Shown here piece after piece: positions 49,558 through 59,232 of a stretch of 64,000 bases of DNA. The DNA is from Pseudomonas sp. Root71. Its GTDB lineage: Bacteria > Pseudomonadota > Gammaproteobacteria > Pseudomonadales > Pseudomonadaceae. Position 1 is the stretch's first letter. The number at the start of each line of letters is the position of its first letter. The DNA lies in contig NZ_LMHY01000022.1 of NCBI RefSeq assembly GCF_001429045.1, positions 752 through 64,751 of the forward strand. Direction: 5' to 3'. The position numbers and the translations under genes are program-made. The notes beneath the pieces were generated by a model that saw only the letters and a list, made by a program, of their open reading frames with translations, was not told where the DNA came from and did no database searches.

Positions 49558-50952
49558 ATGACGATGGACCTGACACGGCGTCAGTTGTTGCAACGGGCGA
49601 GCGTCATTGGCGCCTTTACCGCGCTCGGCTCAACGCCGGCACTGGCCGAGCTGTTGCGCGCGCCACGCCTGATTCCCTGGCGCAACTGGTCGGGCGGCCA
49701 GAGTTGCCTGCCGGCGGCGCGGCTGGCGCCCAAGAATCTGGATGAGTTGACGCAGGTGGTGCGCCAGGCCCCCGGCAGGATTCGGCCGGTGGGCTCGGCG
49801 CACTCCTTCAGCGCGCTGGTGCCCACTGATGGCACCTTGCTTTCGCTGAGCTATTTCACCGGTCTGCTCGATCACGATGGGAAAACGCTGCAGGCCGAGT
49901 TCGCCGCCGGCACCCCGATGTCACGCATGGGCACGCCGCTCAAGGACATCGGCCAGGCCCTGCAAAACATGGCTGACATCGATTACCAGACCCTGGCGGG
50001 CGCGATCTCGACCTCGACCCACGGTACCGGCAAAAACTTTCAATCCTATTCGGCGCATGTCTGCGGCATGCAGTTGGTGGCTGCCAGTGGCGAGGTGCTG
50101 GACTGCGACGCCAGTCGCCATCCTGAAGTGTACAGCGCAGCCCGGGTGTCCCTGGGGGCGTTGGGCGTGGCCACCAGGGTGCGCCTGCAAAACCGCCCGG
50201 CGTACCGCTTGCGGGAGCGCCAATGGATCGCCAAGACTGAAGAACTGCTGGAGGACCTGGACAAGAACACCCGGGAAAACCAGCACTGGGAAATGCTCGT
50301 GGTGACCCATTCGGACTACGCCTTGTCGATCGCCCTGAACGAAACCACCGACCCGGCCACACCGCCCGTGCCGGCGGATGAGGAGGGCGGCAACGAGTTT
50401 GTCACGCTGATCGAGAAGATCGACAAATACGCCAGCGACTTCCCGGACCTGCGCCGCACCCTGCTCAACAACCTGCGCCACCTGGCCAGTTTCGATGACC
50501 GGGTGGGGGACTCGTTCGATATCTACGCCAACGTGCGCACGGTGCGTTTCAATGAAATGGAATATTCCGTGCCGGCCGAATACGGCCCGGCCTGTTTGCG
50601 CGAGATTCTCAAACTGATACAGGACAAAGACCTGCGCACCTGGTTTCCGATCGAGTACCGGTACGTCAAGGCCGACGACATTCCACTGAGCATGTTCGAA
50701 GGCCGCGACAGCTGTTCGATCTCGGTCCATCAGCATTACCAGATGGATCATCACAACTTGTTCGCCGCCATCGAGCCGATTTTCTGGAAGTACAACGGCC
50801 GGCCGCACTGGGGCAAGTTGCACACGCTGAACGCGAAAAACCTGCAGCCGCTGTACCCGCGCTGGCAGGAATTCATCCAGGTGCGGCAGGCACTCGACCC
50901 CGGTGGCAAATTTCTCAATGCGCATCTGTCTTCCATTCTGGGGGTGAGCTGA
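49558..50952 (+). CDS. Tat-exported FAD-linked oxidoreductase (D-arabinono-lactone oxidase family)
   Basis: A 464-residue enzyme with a Tat signal (TRRQLLQRA), a VAO-type FAD-binding N-terminal half (RIRPVGSAHSFSALVPTDG, then GAISTSTHGTG), and an ALO-like C-terminal domain. Family members oxidise aldonolactones or alditols. Export and the neighbouring cytochrome c suggest electrons go to the respiratory chain. The start at 49558 lies 22 bases after the cytochrome stop. It overlaps the next gene by one base. Confidence 0.88.
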   Translation: MTMDLTRRQLLQRASVIGAFTALGSTPALAELLRAPRLIPWRNWSGGQSCLPAARLAPKNLDELTQVVRQAPGRIRPVGSAHSFSALVPTDGTLLSLSYFTGLLDHDGKTLQAEFAAGTPMSRMGTPLKDIGQALQNMADIDYQTLAGAISTSTHGTGKNFQSYSAHVCGMQLVAASGEVLDCDASRHPEVYSAARVSLGALGVATRVRLQNRPAYRLRERQWIAKTEELLEDLDKNTRENQHWEMLVVTHSDYALSIALNETTDPATPPVPADEEGGNEFVTLIEKIDKYASDFPDLRRTLLNNLRHLASFDDRVGDSFDIYANVRTVRFNEMEYSVPAEYGPACLREILKLIQDKDLRTWFPIEYRYVKADDIPLSMFEGRDSCSISVHQHYQMDHHNLFAAIEPIFWKYNGRPHWGKLHTLNAKNLQPLYPRWQEFIQVRQALDPGGKFLNAHLSSILGVS

Positions 50953-52235
50953 TGGCCGTCAATCGCCGCAATTTCTTGCTTGGCAGCGCAGGCGTCGGCG
51001 CCTTGCTGGTGGGTGTCGGGGCGTGGCTGCGGCCGAGTGACCGAGGCGCGCCGTACAGCGATTACTTCCGTACGCTGAACCGCGAACTCAAGGACCACGG
51101 GCCGATGCGACCAGTGATGCTGATCGACCTTGATCGGCTGGATCACAACATCGATGTGGTGATGCAATCGGTCAAGCGCGCCGGCAAGCACCTGCGCCTG
51201 GTGGAAAAATCACTGCCGGCGCCGGGGCTCCTGGCCTACATCGCCCGGCGCGCCGGCACCCAACGCCTGATGTCGTTTCACCAGCCGTTTCTCAACCATG
51301 ACGCGGTGCAGTTTGCCGAGGCCGACATTCTGTTGGGCAAGCCGCTGCCGGTGCGTTCGGCCGAGTTGTTCTATCAGTCGCACAAGGGGCCTTTCGACCC
51401 TTCGACGCAATTGCAATGGTTGCTCGATACACCGCAGCGCCTGCAGCAATACCTCGCCCTGGCCCAAGGGCTGGGCACGCGAATGCGGGTCAACATCGAA
51501 CTGGATGTCGGGCTGCATCGCGGTGGCGTCAGCGACCTTGGCGTACTCGGGCAGATGCTGACGCTGATCAGCCAGCACCCGCAGCACCTGGAATTCGCCG
51601 GGTTCATGGGCTACGACCCGTTCGTGGGCATGGGCGTGCCGGGGATTCTGGGCTCGCCCGAGGAGCTGTTCGCCAAGGTGATGGTGATTTACCACCGCTG
51701 CGTCGATTTCACCCGTCGGCAATACCCCGGTTTGTGGCGCGAAGGGTTGACCCTCAATACGGCCGGCAGCCCGAGCTATCGCATGCATGAACACGAACAG
51801 CTCAGCAGCGAAGTGTCGGTGGGGACGGCGATGCTCAAGCCCACTCACTATGATTTGCCGTCACTGGCCGAGCATGTGCCGGCCGCCTACATCGCCACGC
51901 CCGTGTTGAAAAGCACCGGGGCTGTGAATATTCCGGCGCTGGATGACAAGTCCAGGCTGTTTTCCTGGTGGGACACCAATCAGCGCGAAACGTATTTCAT
52001 CTATGGCGGTAACTGGATGGCGCAGTTCGAGTCGCCCGCGGGGTTGCAGAGCAATGGTGTGTATGGCCGTAGTTCGAACCAGGAAATGGTCAATGGGTCG
52101 GCGGCGGTGGGGCTGACGGTGGAGGACCAGGTGTTCTTGCGCCCGACCCAGACGGAGTCGGTGTTATTGCAGTTCGGGGATTTGCTGGCGGTTCGGGGTG
52201 GGAAGATTGTGGTTACTTGGCCGGTGTATTCCTGA
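50952..52235 (+). CDS. DSD1-family PLP enzyme, Tat-exported
   Basis: A 427-residue protein with a Tat-type signal (NRRNFLLGSAGVGALLVG), an alanine-racemase-like fold-III barrel (LRLVEKSLPAPGLL has the PLP lysine) and a C-terminal D-serine dehydratase-like domain. The family includes D-threonine aldolase and D-serine dehydratase. It would act on a D- or hydroxy-amino acid in the periplasm. The unusual exported location follows the two genes upstream. Confidence 0.83.
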   Translation: MAVNRRNFLLGSAGVGALLVGVGAWLRPSDRGAPYSDYFRTLNRELKDHGPMRPVMLIDLDRLDHNIDVVMQSVKRAGKHLRLVEKSLPAPGLLAYIARRAGTQRLMSFHQPFLNHDAVQFAEADILLGKPLPVRSAELFYQSHKGPFDPSTQLQWLLDTPQRLQQYLALAQGLGTRMRVNIELDVGLHRGGVSDLGVLGQMLTLISQHPQHLEFAGFMGYDPFVGMGVPGILGSPEELFAKVMVIYHRCVDFTRRQYPGLWREGLTLNTAGSPSYRMHEHEQLSSEVSVGTAMLKPTHYDLPSLAEHVPAAYIATPVLKSTGAVNIPALDDKSRLFSWWDTNQRETYFIYGGNWMAQFESPAGLQSNGVYGRSSNQEMVNGSAAVGLTVEDQVFLRPTQTESVLLQFGDLLAVRGGKIVVTWPVYS

Positions 52236-52258
52236 AATTTGTTAGGTGACTGTTCCGA

Positions 52259-52326
52259 CGCCTTCGCGAGCAAGCCCGCTCCCACATTTGGAATGCATTC
52301 CCCTGTGGGAGCGGGCTTGCTCCGGG
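52259..52326. repeat. REP pair (REPIN)
   Basis: Two inverted copies of the Pseudomonas REP (GTGGGAGCGGGCTTGC) at 52259-52286 (minus) and 52304-52326 (plus), 17 bases apart, between two convergent genes. Confidence 0.85.
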
Positions 52327-52354
52327 CGGCGTTCCGACGAAGGCGTCATTTCAG

Positions 52355-53299
52355 TCAGAACGCATACGGAATACTGACTTTGGCCCAAAGCATTTCCCCT
52401 TCAGGCCGGTTTTCCACGTCGAACTCCTTGGCCCAGCGAATCTCCGCGCTGGCGTATTCGAGAAAGGTCCAGTGCAGCGCCGGGCCAATGGCAAACACCT
52501 GGCCGCGCACCCCGTCGTTCACGTCCTGGCCATTGAACTGCACGGTGTGGCCGAACTGTTTGTCGTCGGTGGTCTGCTTGAGGTAGTAGCCGTTCAACCC
52601 GAGCATCAGATTGTCGGTGATCTTGAAACTGGCGGAATAGTCGAAGTGGAAAATCTGCCCTGACTTGTAGTCGGTGTCCTTGTTTTTCTCGTTGAAACTG
52701 TAGGTGGTCTTCATCGACACCTCGGTTCTGTCCGTCGGCAGCCAGGTGAAGGAGAACAAAGGTTTGTAGGTGTAGAAATTGTTGCTGGTGTTGGCCAGGC
52801 GATCAACGCTGTATTCGCCGGTCGGCACGGTGATTTCGATGGCGGCGCCGAGGGTCAGGTCTGGGCCCATGTCCCAGAGAATGATCGGTGCGACTGTGGT
52901 GTCGCCCATGCCTTCGCGGGTGTCCTGCAAGCCGAACACCGAGACTTCCTGCTTGAGCCAGGGCTGCGCGATGTAGCCACCCAGCCGGCCGCCAAACACC
53001 CGCACCGGGCTGAGGTAATCCAGGCGCGGAATGACCGCCGTGGACTCGATCTCGACGTTCGGCACCTTGCCGCCGAGGGAGCTGATATTGAGCTTCGTGG
53101 CTTTGTAGTGGTTGTAGTAGAGGTTGAAGGCAACCATGTTGTCCGGAAGGCTGTCGGGCGAAAGCGGCAACATGAAAAAGCCGTCGGTGCCGGTGCCGAT
53201 GTTGTCCACGCCAGCCTCGGTGGCCAGTGCCGGTTGCAGGGCGCAGACGCCGGCCAGGCCAATGACCAGTAGGGGAAGTGTCGTGCGGGTCGGGATCAT
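52355..53299 (-). CDS. Outer membrane SphA/MetA-pathway family protein
   Basis: A 314-residue protein with a signal peptide (IGLAGVCALQPALATE) and a beta-barrel pattern ending in aromatic residues (KVSIPYAF). Matches the phenol-pathway MetA-like outer membrane family (PF13557), often encoded with dehydrogenases for alcohols or aromatics. An ATG at 53311 could also be used. Substrate unknown. Confidence 0.8.
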   Translation of the reverse strand: MIPTRTTLPLLVIGLAGVCALQPALATEAGVDNIGTGTDGFFMLPLSPDSLPDNMVAFNLYYNHYKATKLNISSLGGKVPNVEIESTAVIPRLDYLSPVRVFGGRLGGYIAQPWLKQEVSVFGLQDTREGMGDTTVAPIILWDMGPDLTLGAAIEITVPTGEYSVDRLANTSNNFYTYKPLFSFTWLPTDRTEVSMKTTYSFNEKNKDTDYKSGQIFHFDYSASFKITDNLMLGLNGYYLKQTTDDKQFGHTVQFNGQDVNDGVRGQVFAIGPALHWTFLEYASAEIRWAKEFDVENRPEGEMLWAKVSIPYAF

Positions 53300-53507
53300 G
53301 GGTGTTCTCATTATTATTGTTAGCGGGCTGTCCGGCATCCATACGAGGGCCGCAACATAGAAATAAGCTGTCTGCGCCCTGCAAGGCAGGGTATTGGCGG
53401 CCATTTAGGGGGACTTCTGCGGACAGCCTTTGCACCCTGTGCTAACTTCCTTCGACATAGCCGGTTACAAAAATAAGAATGCAGCTCGACCCGGAACGTA
53501 TAGCCCC

Positions 53508-54548
53508 ATGCAAATGAAAGTGACCGATCCCACCTTTGAACTGGCGCTGGTGTCGCCGTTTCTCCTGCAGACCCTGGCCGAAGTCGCCGAGCAAAAAGGC
53601 ATCCACCCCGAAAGCCTGTGCCGAGGCTTGGGTTTTACCTTTGAAGACCTGCAGGACCCGGCGCAGCGAATTTCCTATCGCCAGGCCGTGGCCATGATTC
53701 AGCGCGCGCTCAAGGCCTTGCCCAATCAGGGGCTGGGCCTGTGGGTCGGCGCGCAGAATGTGCTCGGTACGCTGGGGTTGTTGGGGCATGTGTTGTCGCT
53801 GTGCAAGACCCTGCGCGATGCCTTTGAACTGGGCATTCGCCATCAACACACCTCTGGCGGCATTGTCGTGTCGAGTGTGGAGGAGGCGGGGGATCGGGTG
53901 TTTATCGACGTTGAATGCCGCTTGCCGTTCGCCGACGTGCAGTTGTTCGCGGTCGAGGAGTTTTTCGCCAGCCTGCTGGTGTACGGCCGGGCGCTGGTCG
54001 GGGCGGATTTCAAGCCGATGGCCGTGGAGTTCATGCATGCCGCGCCGGAGTATCTCGGCGAATATTCGCGCCTGCTGGGGCCGGACGTGCGTTTCGGCTG
54101 CCTGCAAAACCGCATGGTGATCGAGGCACACTGGCTGGGCGTTCACTTGCCCAATCACCATTCCCTGGCCCTGCGTCAGGCCGTGAAACTGCTCGAGCTG
54201 GAAGCCGCGCAGGTGCACCAGAAAATGGACCTGATCCAGGCCGTGGAACGGGCGATTGCCCGGGACCTGACCGAAGGCAGCCACATCGAGAAAATCGCCG
54301 GCGACCTGAACATGAGCAGCCGCACCTTGCGCCGCCGCCTCACCGAACACGCATTGACCTTTGAAGCGCTGCTGGAACAAGTGCGTCAGGCCCGCACCAT
54401 GAGCCTGCTGGCCAACCCGGACATGTCCATTGAACGCATCACCGAAGAAGTCGGCTACAGCGACGTGCGCAGCTTTCGCCGGGCGTTCAAGCGCTGGACC
54501 GGCATGAGCCCGAGTGCGTTCCGCAACGAAATCCCCAGCGTGGTTTGA
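53508..54548 (+). CDS. AraC family regulator
   Basis: A 346-residue regulator with an N-terminal arabinose-binding-like domain of the type in OruR/ArgR-like proteins (about 20-210) and a C-terminal AraC double helix-turn-helix (about 245-340; IERITEEVGYSDVRSFRRAF). It is divergent from the outer membrane gene and may control it. The start at 53508 fits family length; the longer frame from 53430 lacks a site. Confidence 0.88.
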   Translation: MQMKVTDPTFELALVSPFLLQTLAEVAEQKGIHPESLCRGLGFTFEDLQDPAQRISYRQAVAMIQRALKALPNQGLGLWVGAQNVLGTLGLLGHVLSLCKTLRDAFELGIRHQHTSGGIVVSSVEEAGDRVFIDVECRLPFADVQLFAVEEFFASLLVYGRALVGADFKPMAVEFMHAAPEYLGEYSRLLGPDVRFGCLQNRMVIEAHWLGVHLPNHHSLALRQAVKLLELEAAQVHQKMDLIQAVERAIARDLTEGSHIEKIAGDLNMSSRTLRRRLTEHALTFEALLEQVRQARTMSLLANPDMSIERITEEVGYSDVRSFRRAFKRWTGMSPSAFRNEIPSVV

Positions 54549-54638
54549 TCTTTTGTGGCGAGTGGCTTCTGTGGCCTCTCACGGCACACAAACCCTCGTA
54601 CTCCGGTTAAACTCTGTGCTCTTTTTCAAGGAGTTCAT

Positions 54639-55526
54639 ATGAGCCATTACCAGCCGGGCATTCTCGCCACCCCTGTTCCGCCTCAAGCCCGCCATATGTT
54701 CTTCGCCCTCGAATCCGCCGCGGCACTGCCGGCTGCGCTCGACAACTTGATGCATCTGGTGGACGGGAAATCGGCTGTCGTCGGCTTCGGCGAATCCCTG
54801 GTCAAGGCACTGGAGGGGCAGATCGAAGGCCTGCGTACTTTCCCGGCTTTGGCGGGTGTCGGCGTCGACAATCCGTCGACTCAACATGCGCTCTGGTGCT
54901 GGCTGCACGGTGAAGACCGTGGCGAGTTGCTCAACCGCAGCAACGCCATCGAAGCGGCACTGGCCCCGGCGTTGCGCCTGGTGCAGATGAACGAAACTTT
55001 CCGCCACATGAATGGCCATGACCTGACCGGCTACGAAGATGGCACCGAGAACCCCCACGCCGCCGCCGCCGTGGCCGCCGCCCTGGTGGGTGAGGGCGCG
55101 GACGGTACGGTGGGTGGCAGCTTCGCCGCGATCCAGCAGTGGCAGCATGACCTGAAAGGTTTCCATGGGCTGTCGGCGGATGAAAAAGACAACATCATGG
55201 GTCGCCGCTTGAGCGATAACGAAGAGCTCGACGACGCGCCGGTTTCCGCCCACGTCAAACGCACCGCCCAGGAAAGCTTTGCGCCCGAGGCCTTCGTGGT
55301 GCGTCGCTCGATGCCGTGGATCGAAGGCGACCGCGCCGGCCTGATGTTCCTGGCCTTCGGCTTTTCCCTCGATGCCTTCGAAGCCCAACTGCGCCGCATG
55401 AGTGGCCTGGAAGACGGCATCACCGACGGTCTGTACCGCATCAGCCGTCCGATCACCGGCGGCTACTACTGGTGCCCGCCGCTCAAGGACGGTCGACTGG
55501 ACCTGCGCGCATTGCGCGTCGGCTGA
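54639..55526 (+). CDS. DyP-type peroxidase
   Basis: A 295-residue heme peroxidase of the YfeX subgroup. The distal box GYEDGTENP (GxxDG) and the C-terminal VVRRSMPW are present, with H205-region ligands (SAHVKRTA). It uses peroxide to oxidise porphyrinogen-like or dye substrates; in this subgroup it is cytoplasmic. AAGGAG lies just before the ATG at 54639. The Gfo/Idh/MocA gene follows after 16 bases. Confidence 0.92.
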   Translation: MSHYQPGILATPVPPQARHMFFALESAAALPAALDNLMHLVDGKSAVVGFGESLVKALEGQIEGLRTFPALAGVGVDNPSTQHALWCWLHGEDRGELLNRSNAIEAALAPALRLVQMNETFRHMNGHDLTGYEDGTENPHAAAAVAAALVGEGADGTVGGSFAAIQQWQHDLKGFHGLSADEKDNIMGRRLSDNEELDDAPVSAHVKRTAQESFAPEAFVVRRSMPWIEGDRAGLMFLAFGFSLDAFEAQLRRMSGLEDGITDGLYRISRPITGGYYWCPPLKDGRLDLRALRVG

Positions 55527-55542
55527 TAAGCAAGGAGAGCCT

Positions 55543-56511
55543 ATGAACCTGGTGCGCTGGGGCATGATCGGCTGTGGCAGTGTCGCTGAACGCAAAAGCG
55601 CGCCAGCCTTCTACAAGGCACCCGGATCGGCGTTGGTGGCGGTGATGGGCCGGCGCCTGGAAGCCGTTACCGACTACGCCGCGCGCCACGGTATCGCGCG
55701 GGTCTACACCGATGCGCAGGCGCTGATCAACGATCCCGAGGTCGACGCGGTGTACATCGCCACGCCGCCCGACAGCCATCACGCCTATGCCTTGCAGGTG
55801 GCCGCCGCCGGCAAGCATTGCTGCGTGGAAAAACCGATGGCGCTGAATGCCGGGCAAAGCCGCGAGATGCAGCAGGTGTTTGCCGATGCCGGGCTGCACT
55901 TGTTCGTGTCCTATTACCGACGTTCGTTGCCACGCTTCCGGCAAGTGCGGCAATGGCTGGAGGAAGGGCGGATCGGCGAGGTCCGGCACCTGAGCTGGAC
56001 CCTCACCAAAGCCCCGTCGGCAGCGGATCGCAATGGCAGTGAAAACTGGCGTACCGACCCGGCGATTGCCGGTGGTGGTTACTTTGCGGATCTGGCCAGC
56101 CATGGCCTGGACCTGTTTCAGTACCTGCTGGGCGATATCGTCGAAGTCGCCGGGTTCACCGCACGCCAGGCCGGTATGTATGCGGCCGAAGATGCCGTCA
56201 GCGCCACCTGGCGGTTTGCCAGCGGAGCACTGGGCATGGGCTGCTGGAATTTCGTTGCGGACCGTCGCGAAGACCGGGTCGAAGTGATTGGCAGCAAAGG
56301 CCGGATCACCTTTTCAGTGTTCGATGAACACCCGGTCGAGCTGCACGCCGATGAATACCTCAGCCTGACCATCGAGCATCACGCCCACATTCAGTGGCAC
56401 CACGTAATGGGCATGAATGCGCATATTCGTGGCGAGGCCCAGCACCCGGCCGTGGCCGAGCAGGCGCTGAAGACCGATTGGGTGATGGACCAGATCCTCA
56501 AGCGCCACTGA
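55543..56511 (+). CDS. Gfo/Idh/MocA family oxidoreductase
   Basis: A 322-residue NAD(P)-dependent oxidoreductase: Rossmann start VRWGMIGCGSVAERKSAPA, EKPMALN (the family lysine), and a C-terminal beta domain. Substrates are usually sugars or inositols; not identifiable here. AAGGAG precedes the ATG. It is probably in an operon with the DyP gene. Confidence 0.9.
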   Translation: MNLVRWGMIGCGSVAERKSAPAFYKAPGSALVAVMGRRLEAVTDYAARHGIARVYTDAQALINDPEVDAVYIATPPDSHHAYALQVAAAGKHCCVEKPMALNAGQSREMQQVFADAGLHLFVSYYRRSLPRFRQVRQWLEEGRIGEVRHLSWTLTKAPSAADRNGSENWRTDPAIAGGGYFADLASHGLDLFQYLLGDIVEVAGFTARQAGMYAAEDAVSATWRFASGALGMGCWNFVADRREDRVEVIGSKGRITFSVFDEHPVELHADEYLSLTIEHHAHIQWHHVMGMNAHIRGEAQHPAVAEQALKTDWVMDQILKRH

Positions 56512-56535
56512 TCCTTCAGACCACACACAATCCCC

Positions 56536-56620
56536 TGTAGGAGCTGCCGGAGGCTGCGATCTTTTGATCCTGGCTTAAAAAACAAAATCAACAGATCGCA
56601 GCCTGCGGCAGCTCCTACAG
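56536..56620. repeat. Second-type inverted repeat pair
   Basis: Copies of TGTAGGAGCTGCCGGAGGC and its inverse 25 bases apart, each continuing into GCTGCGATC. The same family occurs at 61206-61297. It lies between the Gfo/Idh gene and the GntR promoter. Confidence 0.8.
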
Positions 56621-56697
56621 TTTTTGGTTGTGTTGCACTTCTAACCTTATGCGCATTCGGTATTTCTCAAGCCTGTCATAACCTCTCTAAGATCACG

Positions 56698-56716
56698 TCA
56701 TAACTCGTTATAACAA
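56698..56716 (+). promoter_or_regulatory. Putative operator upstream of the GntR gene
   Basis: An imperfectly overlapping palindrome, ATAACTCGTTAT (56700-56711) and GTTATAAC (56707-56714), 11 bases before the GntR ATG. GntR regulators bind such TA-rich dyads and often act on their own promoter; a similar TCATAAC occurs at 56676-56682. Confidence 0.5.
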
Positions 56717-56726
56717 GTGATCTGCC

Positions 56727-57479
56727 ATGACCGATAACGTTCTATCCCTGAGCAGCGTCCCGTTGCACACCCAGCTGCGAGACGTGCTGCGCGCACGCAT
56801 CCTCGACGGCGAATACCCGCAAGACAGCCAGATGCCTTCCGAAAGCGAGCTTGGCGCGTTGTTCAAGGTCAGTCGCATCACCGTGCGCCAGGCCTTGGGC
56901 GACCTGCAAAAGGAGGGGCTGATCTTCAAGATCCACGGCAAGGGCACCTTCGTCGCCAAGCCGAAAACCTTCCAGAACGTCAGCACCCTGCAAGGCCTGG
57001 CCGAGTCGATGACCGGTCGCGGCTATGAGGTGATCAACCGCCTGCGCAGCTTCAAGTTCATTGCCGCCGACAAGCTCGTCGCCGAGCGTTTGCAGGTGGC
57101 CGAAGGCGAGGTCGTGGCGCAGATCAAGCGTGTGCGCCTGATCAATCGCGAGCCGGTTTCCCTGGAAATCACCTACCTGCCCAAGGCCGTTGGTGAGCGC
57201 CTGGAAAAAGCCGACCTGGTCACCCGCGACATTTTCCTGATCCTGGAAAACGACTGCGGCCTGGCCCTGGGGCACGCCGACCTGGCCATCGATGCGGTGC
57301 TGGCCGACAGCGACCTGACCCAGGCGCTGAACGTTGAACCCGGCTCGCCGATCATGCGCATCGAGCGCCTGACCCATGATGTCGAGGGTCGGCCGCTGGA
57401 CTTCGAACACCTTTACTACCGTGGCGATGCTTTCCAGTACCGCCTGCGGATCGACCGGCAAAAAGGGGAGCAGGCATGA
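56727..57479 (+). CDS. GntR family regulator (HutC type)
   Basis: A 250-residue regulator: N-terminal winged helix (about 12-75; QMPSESELGALFKVSRITVRQ) and a C-terminal UTRA effector domain (about 95-245). The four-base overlap with the flavoprotein gene (ATGA) puts it in the same operon as the pathway it probably controls. The UTRA ligand is unknown. Confidence 0.92.
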   Translation: MTDNVLSLSSVPLHTQLRDVLRARILDGEYPQDSQMPSESELGALFKVSRITVRQALGDLQKEGLIFKIHGKGTFVAKPKTFQNVSTLQGLAESMTGRGYEVINRLRSFKFIAADKLVAERLQVAEGEVVAQIKRVRLINREPVSLEITYLPKAVGERLEKADLVTRDIFLILENDCGLALGHADLAIDAVLADSDLTQALNVEPGSPIMRIERLTHDVEGRPLDFEHLYYRGDAFQYRLRIDRQKGEQA

Positions 57480-59206
57480 CGCGCAGCACGTTGGAGCAGG
57501 AATACGACATCGTTGTCATAGGCGGCGGCACCGCCGGCCCCATGGCGGCGATCAAGGCCAAGGAACGCAACCGCGACCTGCGGGTGTTGTTGATCGACAA
57601 GGCCAACGTCAAGCGCAGCGGCGCGATCAGCATGGGCATGGACGGCCTGAACAACGCGATCATTCCCGGTCACTCGACGCCTGAGCAATACACCAAGGAA
57701 ATCACCATCGCCAACGACGGCATCGTCAATCAGGCCGCGGTGTACGCCTATGCCACCCACAGCTTTGAAACCCTCTCGCAACTGGACCGCTGGGGCGTGA
57801 AATTCGAGAAGGACGAAACCGGCGACTACGCGGTGAAGAAGGTTCACCACATGGGCGCTTATGTGTTGCCGATGCCGGAAGGGCACGACATCAAGAAAGT
57901 CCTCTATCGGCAGTTGAAGCGCGCGCGGGTGAGCATCACCAATCGCCTGGTCTGCACCCGATTGCTGACGGACGAAGAGGGCGCGGTCAACGGGGTGATG
58001 GGCTTTGATTGCCGCACGGCGGACTTCCATGTGATCAAGGCCAAGGCGGTGATCCTCGCCTGCGGTGCCGCCGGACGCCTGGGATTACCGTCCTCGGGCT
58101 ACCTGATGGGCACCTACGAAAACCCGACCAATGCCGGCGACGGCTACTCGATGGCCTACCACGCCGGGGCCGAACTGGCGAACCTGGAATGCTTCCAGAT
58201 CAACCCGCTGATCAAGGATTACAACGGCCCGGCCTGCGCCTACGTCACCGGCCCCTTGGGCGGCTACACCGCCAACAACAAGGGCGAACGCTTCATCGAG
58301 TGCGACTACTGGAGCGGGCAGATGATGTGGGAATTCCATCAGGAGCTGGAAAGCGGCAATGGTCCGGTATTCCTCAAGCTCGATCACCTGGCCGAGGAAA
58401 CCATCCAGAACATCGAAGAGATCCTGCACAGCAACGAGCGTCCGAGTCGCGGCCAGTTCCACGCCAATCGCGGCACCGACTACCGCACGCAGATGATCGA
58501 GATGCACATCTCCGAGATCGGTTTTTGCAGCGGGCATTCGGCGTCGGGGGTGTGGGTCAACGAGAAGGCCGAGACCTCGGTCAAGGGCTTGTACTCGGCG
58601 GGGGACATGGCCGCCGTGCCGCACAACTACATGCTTGGCGCGTTCACCTACGGCTGGTTCGCTGGCCACAACGCGGCGGATTTTGTCGCCGGGCGCGAGT
58701 TTTCGGCGCTGGATGCGCGGCAGATCGAAACCGAAAAGCAACGGGTCTACGCACCGCTGGATCGTGAGCACGGCCTGCCACCGGCCCAGGTCGAGTACAA
58801 GCTGCGGCGCTTCGTCAATGACTACCTGCAACCGCCGAAAGTGACCAGGAAGATGCAGATCGGCCTGCAACGCTTCAGCGACATCCAGCGTGATCTCGAC
58901 CAGATCAAGGCCCACAACGCCCACGAACTGATGCGCGCCATGGAAGTCAGCATGATCCGCGACTGCGCCGAAATGGCCGCCCGCGCTTCATTGTTCCGCG
59001 CCGAGAGCCGCTGGGGGCTTTACCACCACCGCGTCGATCACCCGCAACGCAACGACCGCGACTGGTTCTGCCATTGCCACCTGAAGAAAGACGAAAACGG
59101 TTTGATGAGCAGTTTCAAGAAAGCCGTCGAGCCTTACATCATCCCGCTCGATGCCGTCGAGTTGCAGGCCTACGACCGGCTGCGGGTCGGCGCGGATGCC
59201 GCCTGA
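57476..59206 (+). CDS. AprA/SdhA-like FAD flavoprotein subunit
   Basis: A 576-residue FAD enzyme of the fumarate reductase/adenylylsulfate reductase alpha family: GGGTAGPMAA for FAD, KAKAVILACGAAG, GHSASGVWV and SVKGLYSAGDMAAVPHNYM. It pairs with the 4Fe-4S protein encoded next, as AprA with AprB. The substrate is unknown; it may act on a sulfur or carboxyl compound brought by the transporter downstream. Coupled to the GntR gene. Confidence 0.85.
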   Translation: MTRSTLEQEYDIVVIGGGTAGPMAAIKAKERNRDLRVLLIDKANVKRSGAISMGMDGLNNAIIPGHSTPEQYTKEITIANDGIVNQAAVYAYATHSFETLSQLDRWGVKFEKDETGDYAVKKVHHMGAYVLPMPEGHDIKKVLYRQLKRARVSITNRLVCTRLLTDEEGAVNGVMGFDCRTADFHVIKAKAVILACGAAGRLGLPSSGYLMGTYENPTNAGDGYSMAYHAGAELANLECFQINPLIKDYNGPACAYVTGPLGGYTANNKGERFIECDYWSGQMMWEFHQELESGNGPVFLKLDHLAEETIQNIEEILHSNERPSRGQFHANRGTDYRTQMIEMHISEIGFCSGHSASGVWVNEKAETSVKGLYSAGDMAAVPHNYMLGAFTYGWFAGHNAADFVAGREFSALDARQIETEKQRVYAPLDREHGLPPAQVEYKLRRFVNDYLQPPKVTRKMQIGLQRFSDIQRDLDQIKAHNAHELMRAMEVSMIRDCAEMAARASLFRAESRWGLYHHRVDHPQRNDRDWFCHCHLKKDENGLMSSFKKAVEPYIIPLDAVELQAYDRLRVGADAA

Positions 59207-59232
59207 GCATCACCCAAGAGAGAGACCGTGAA

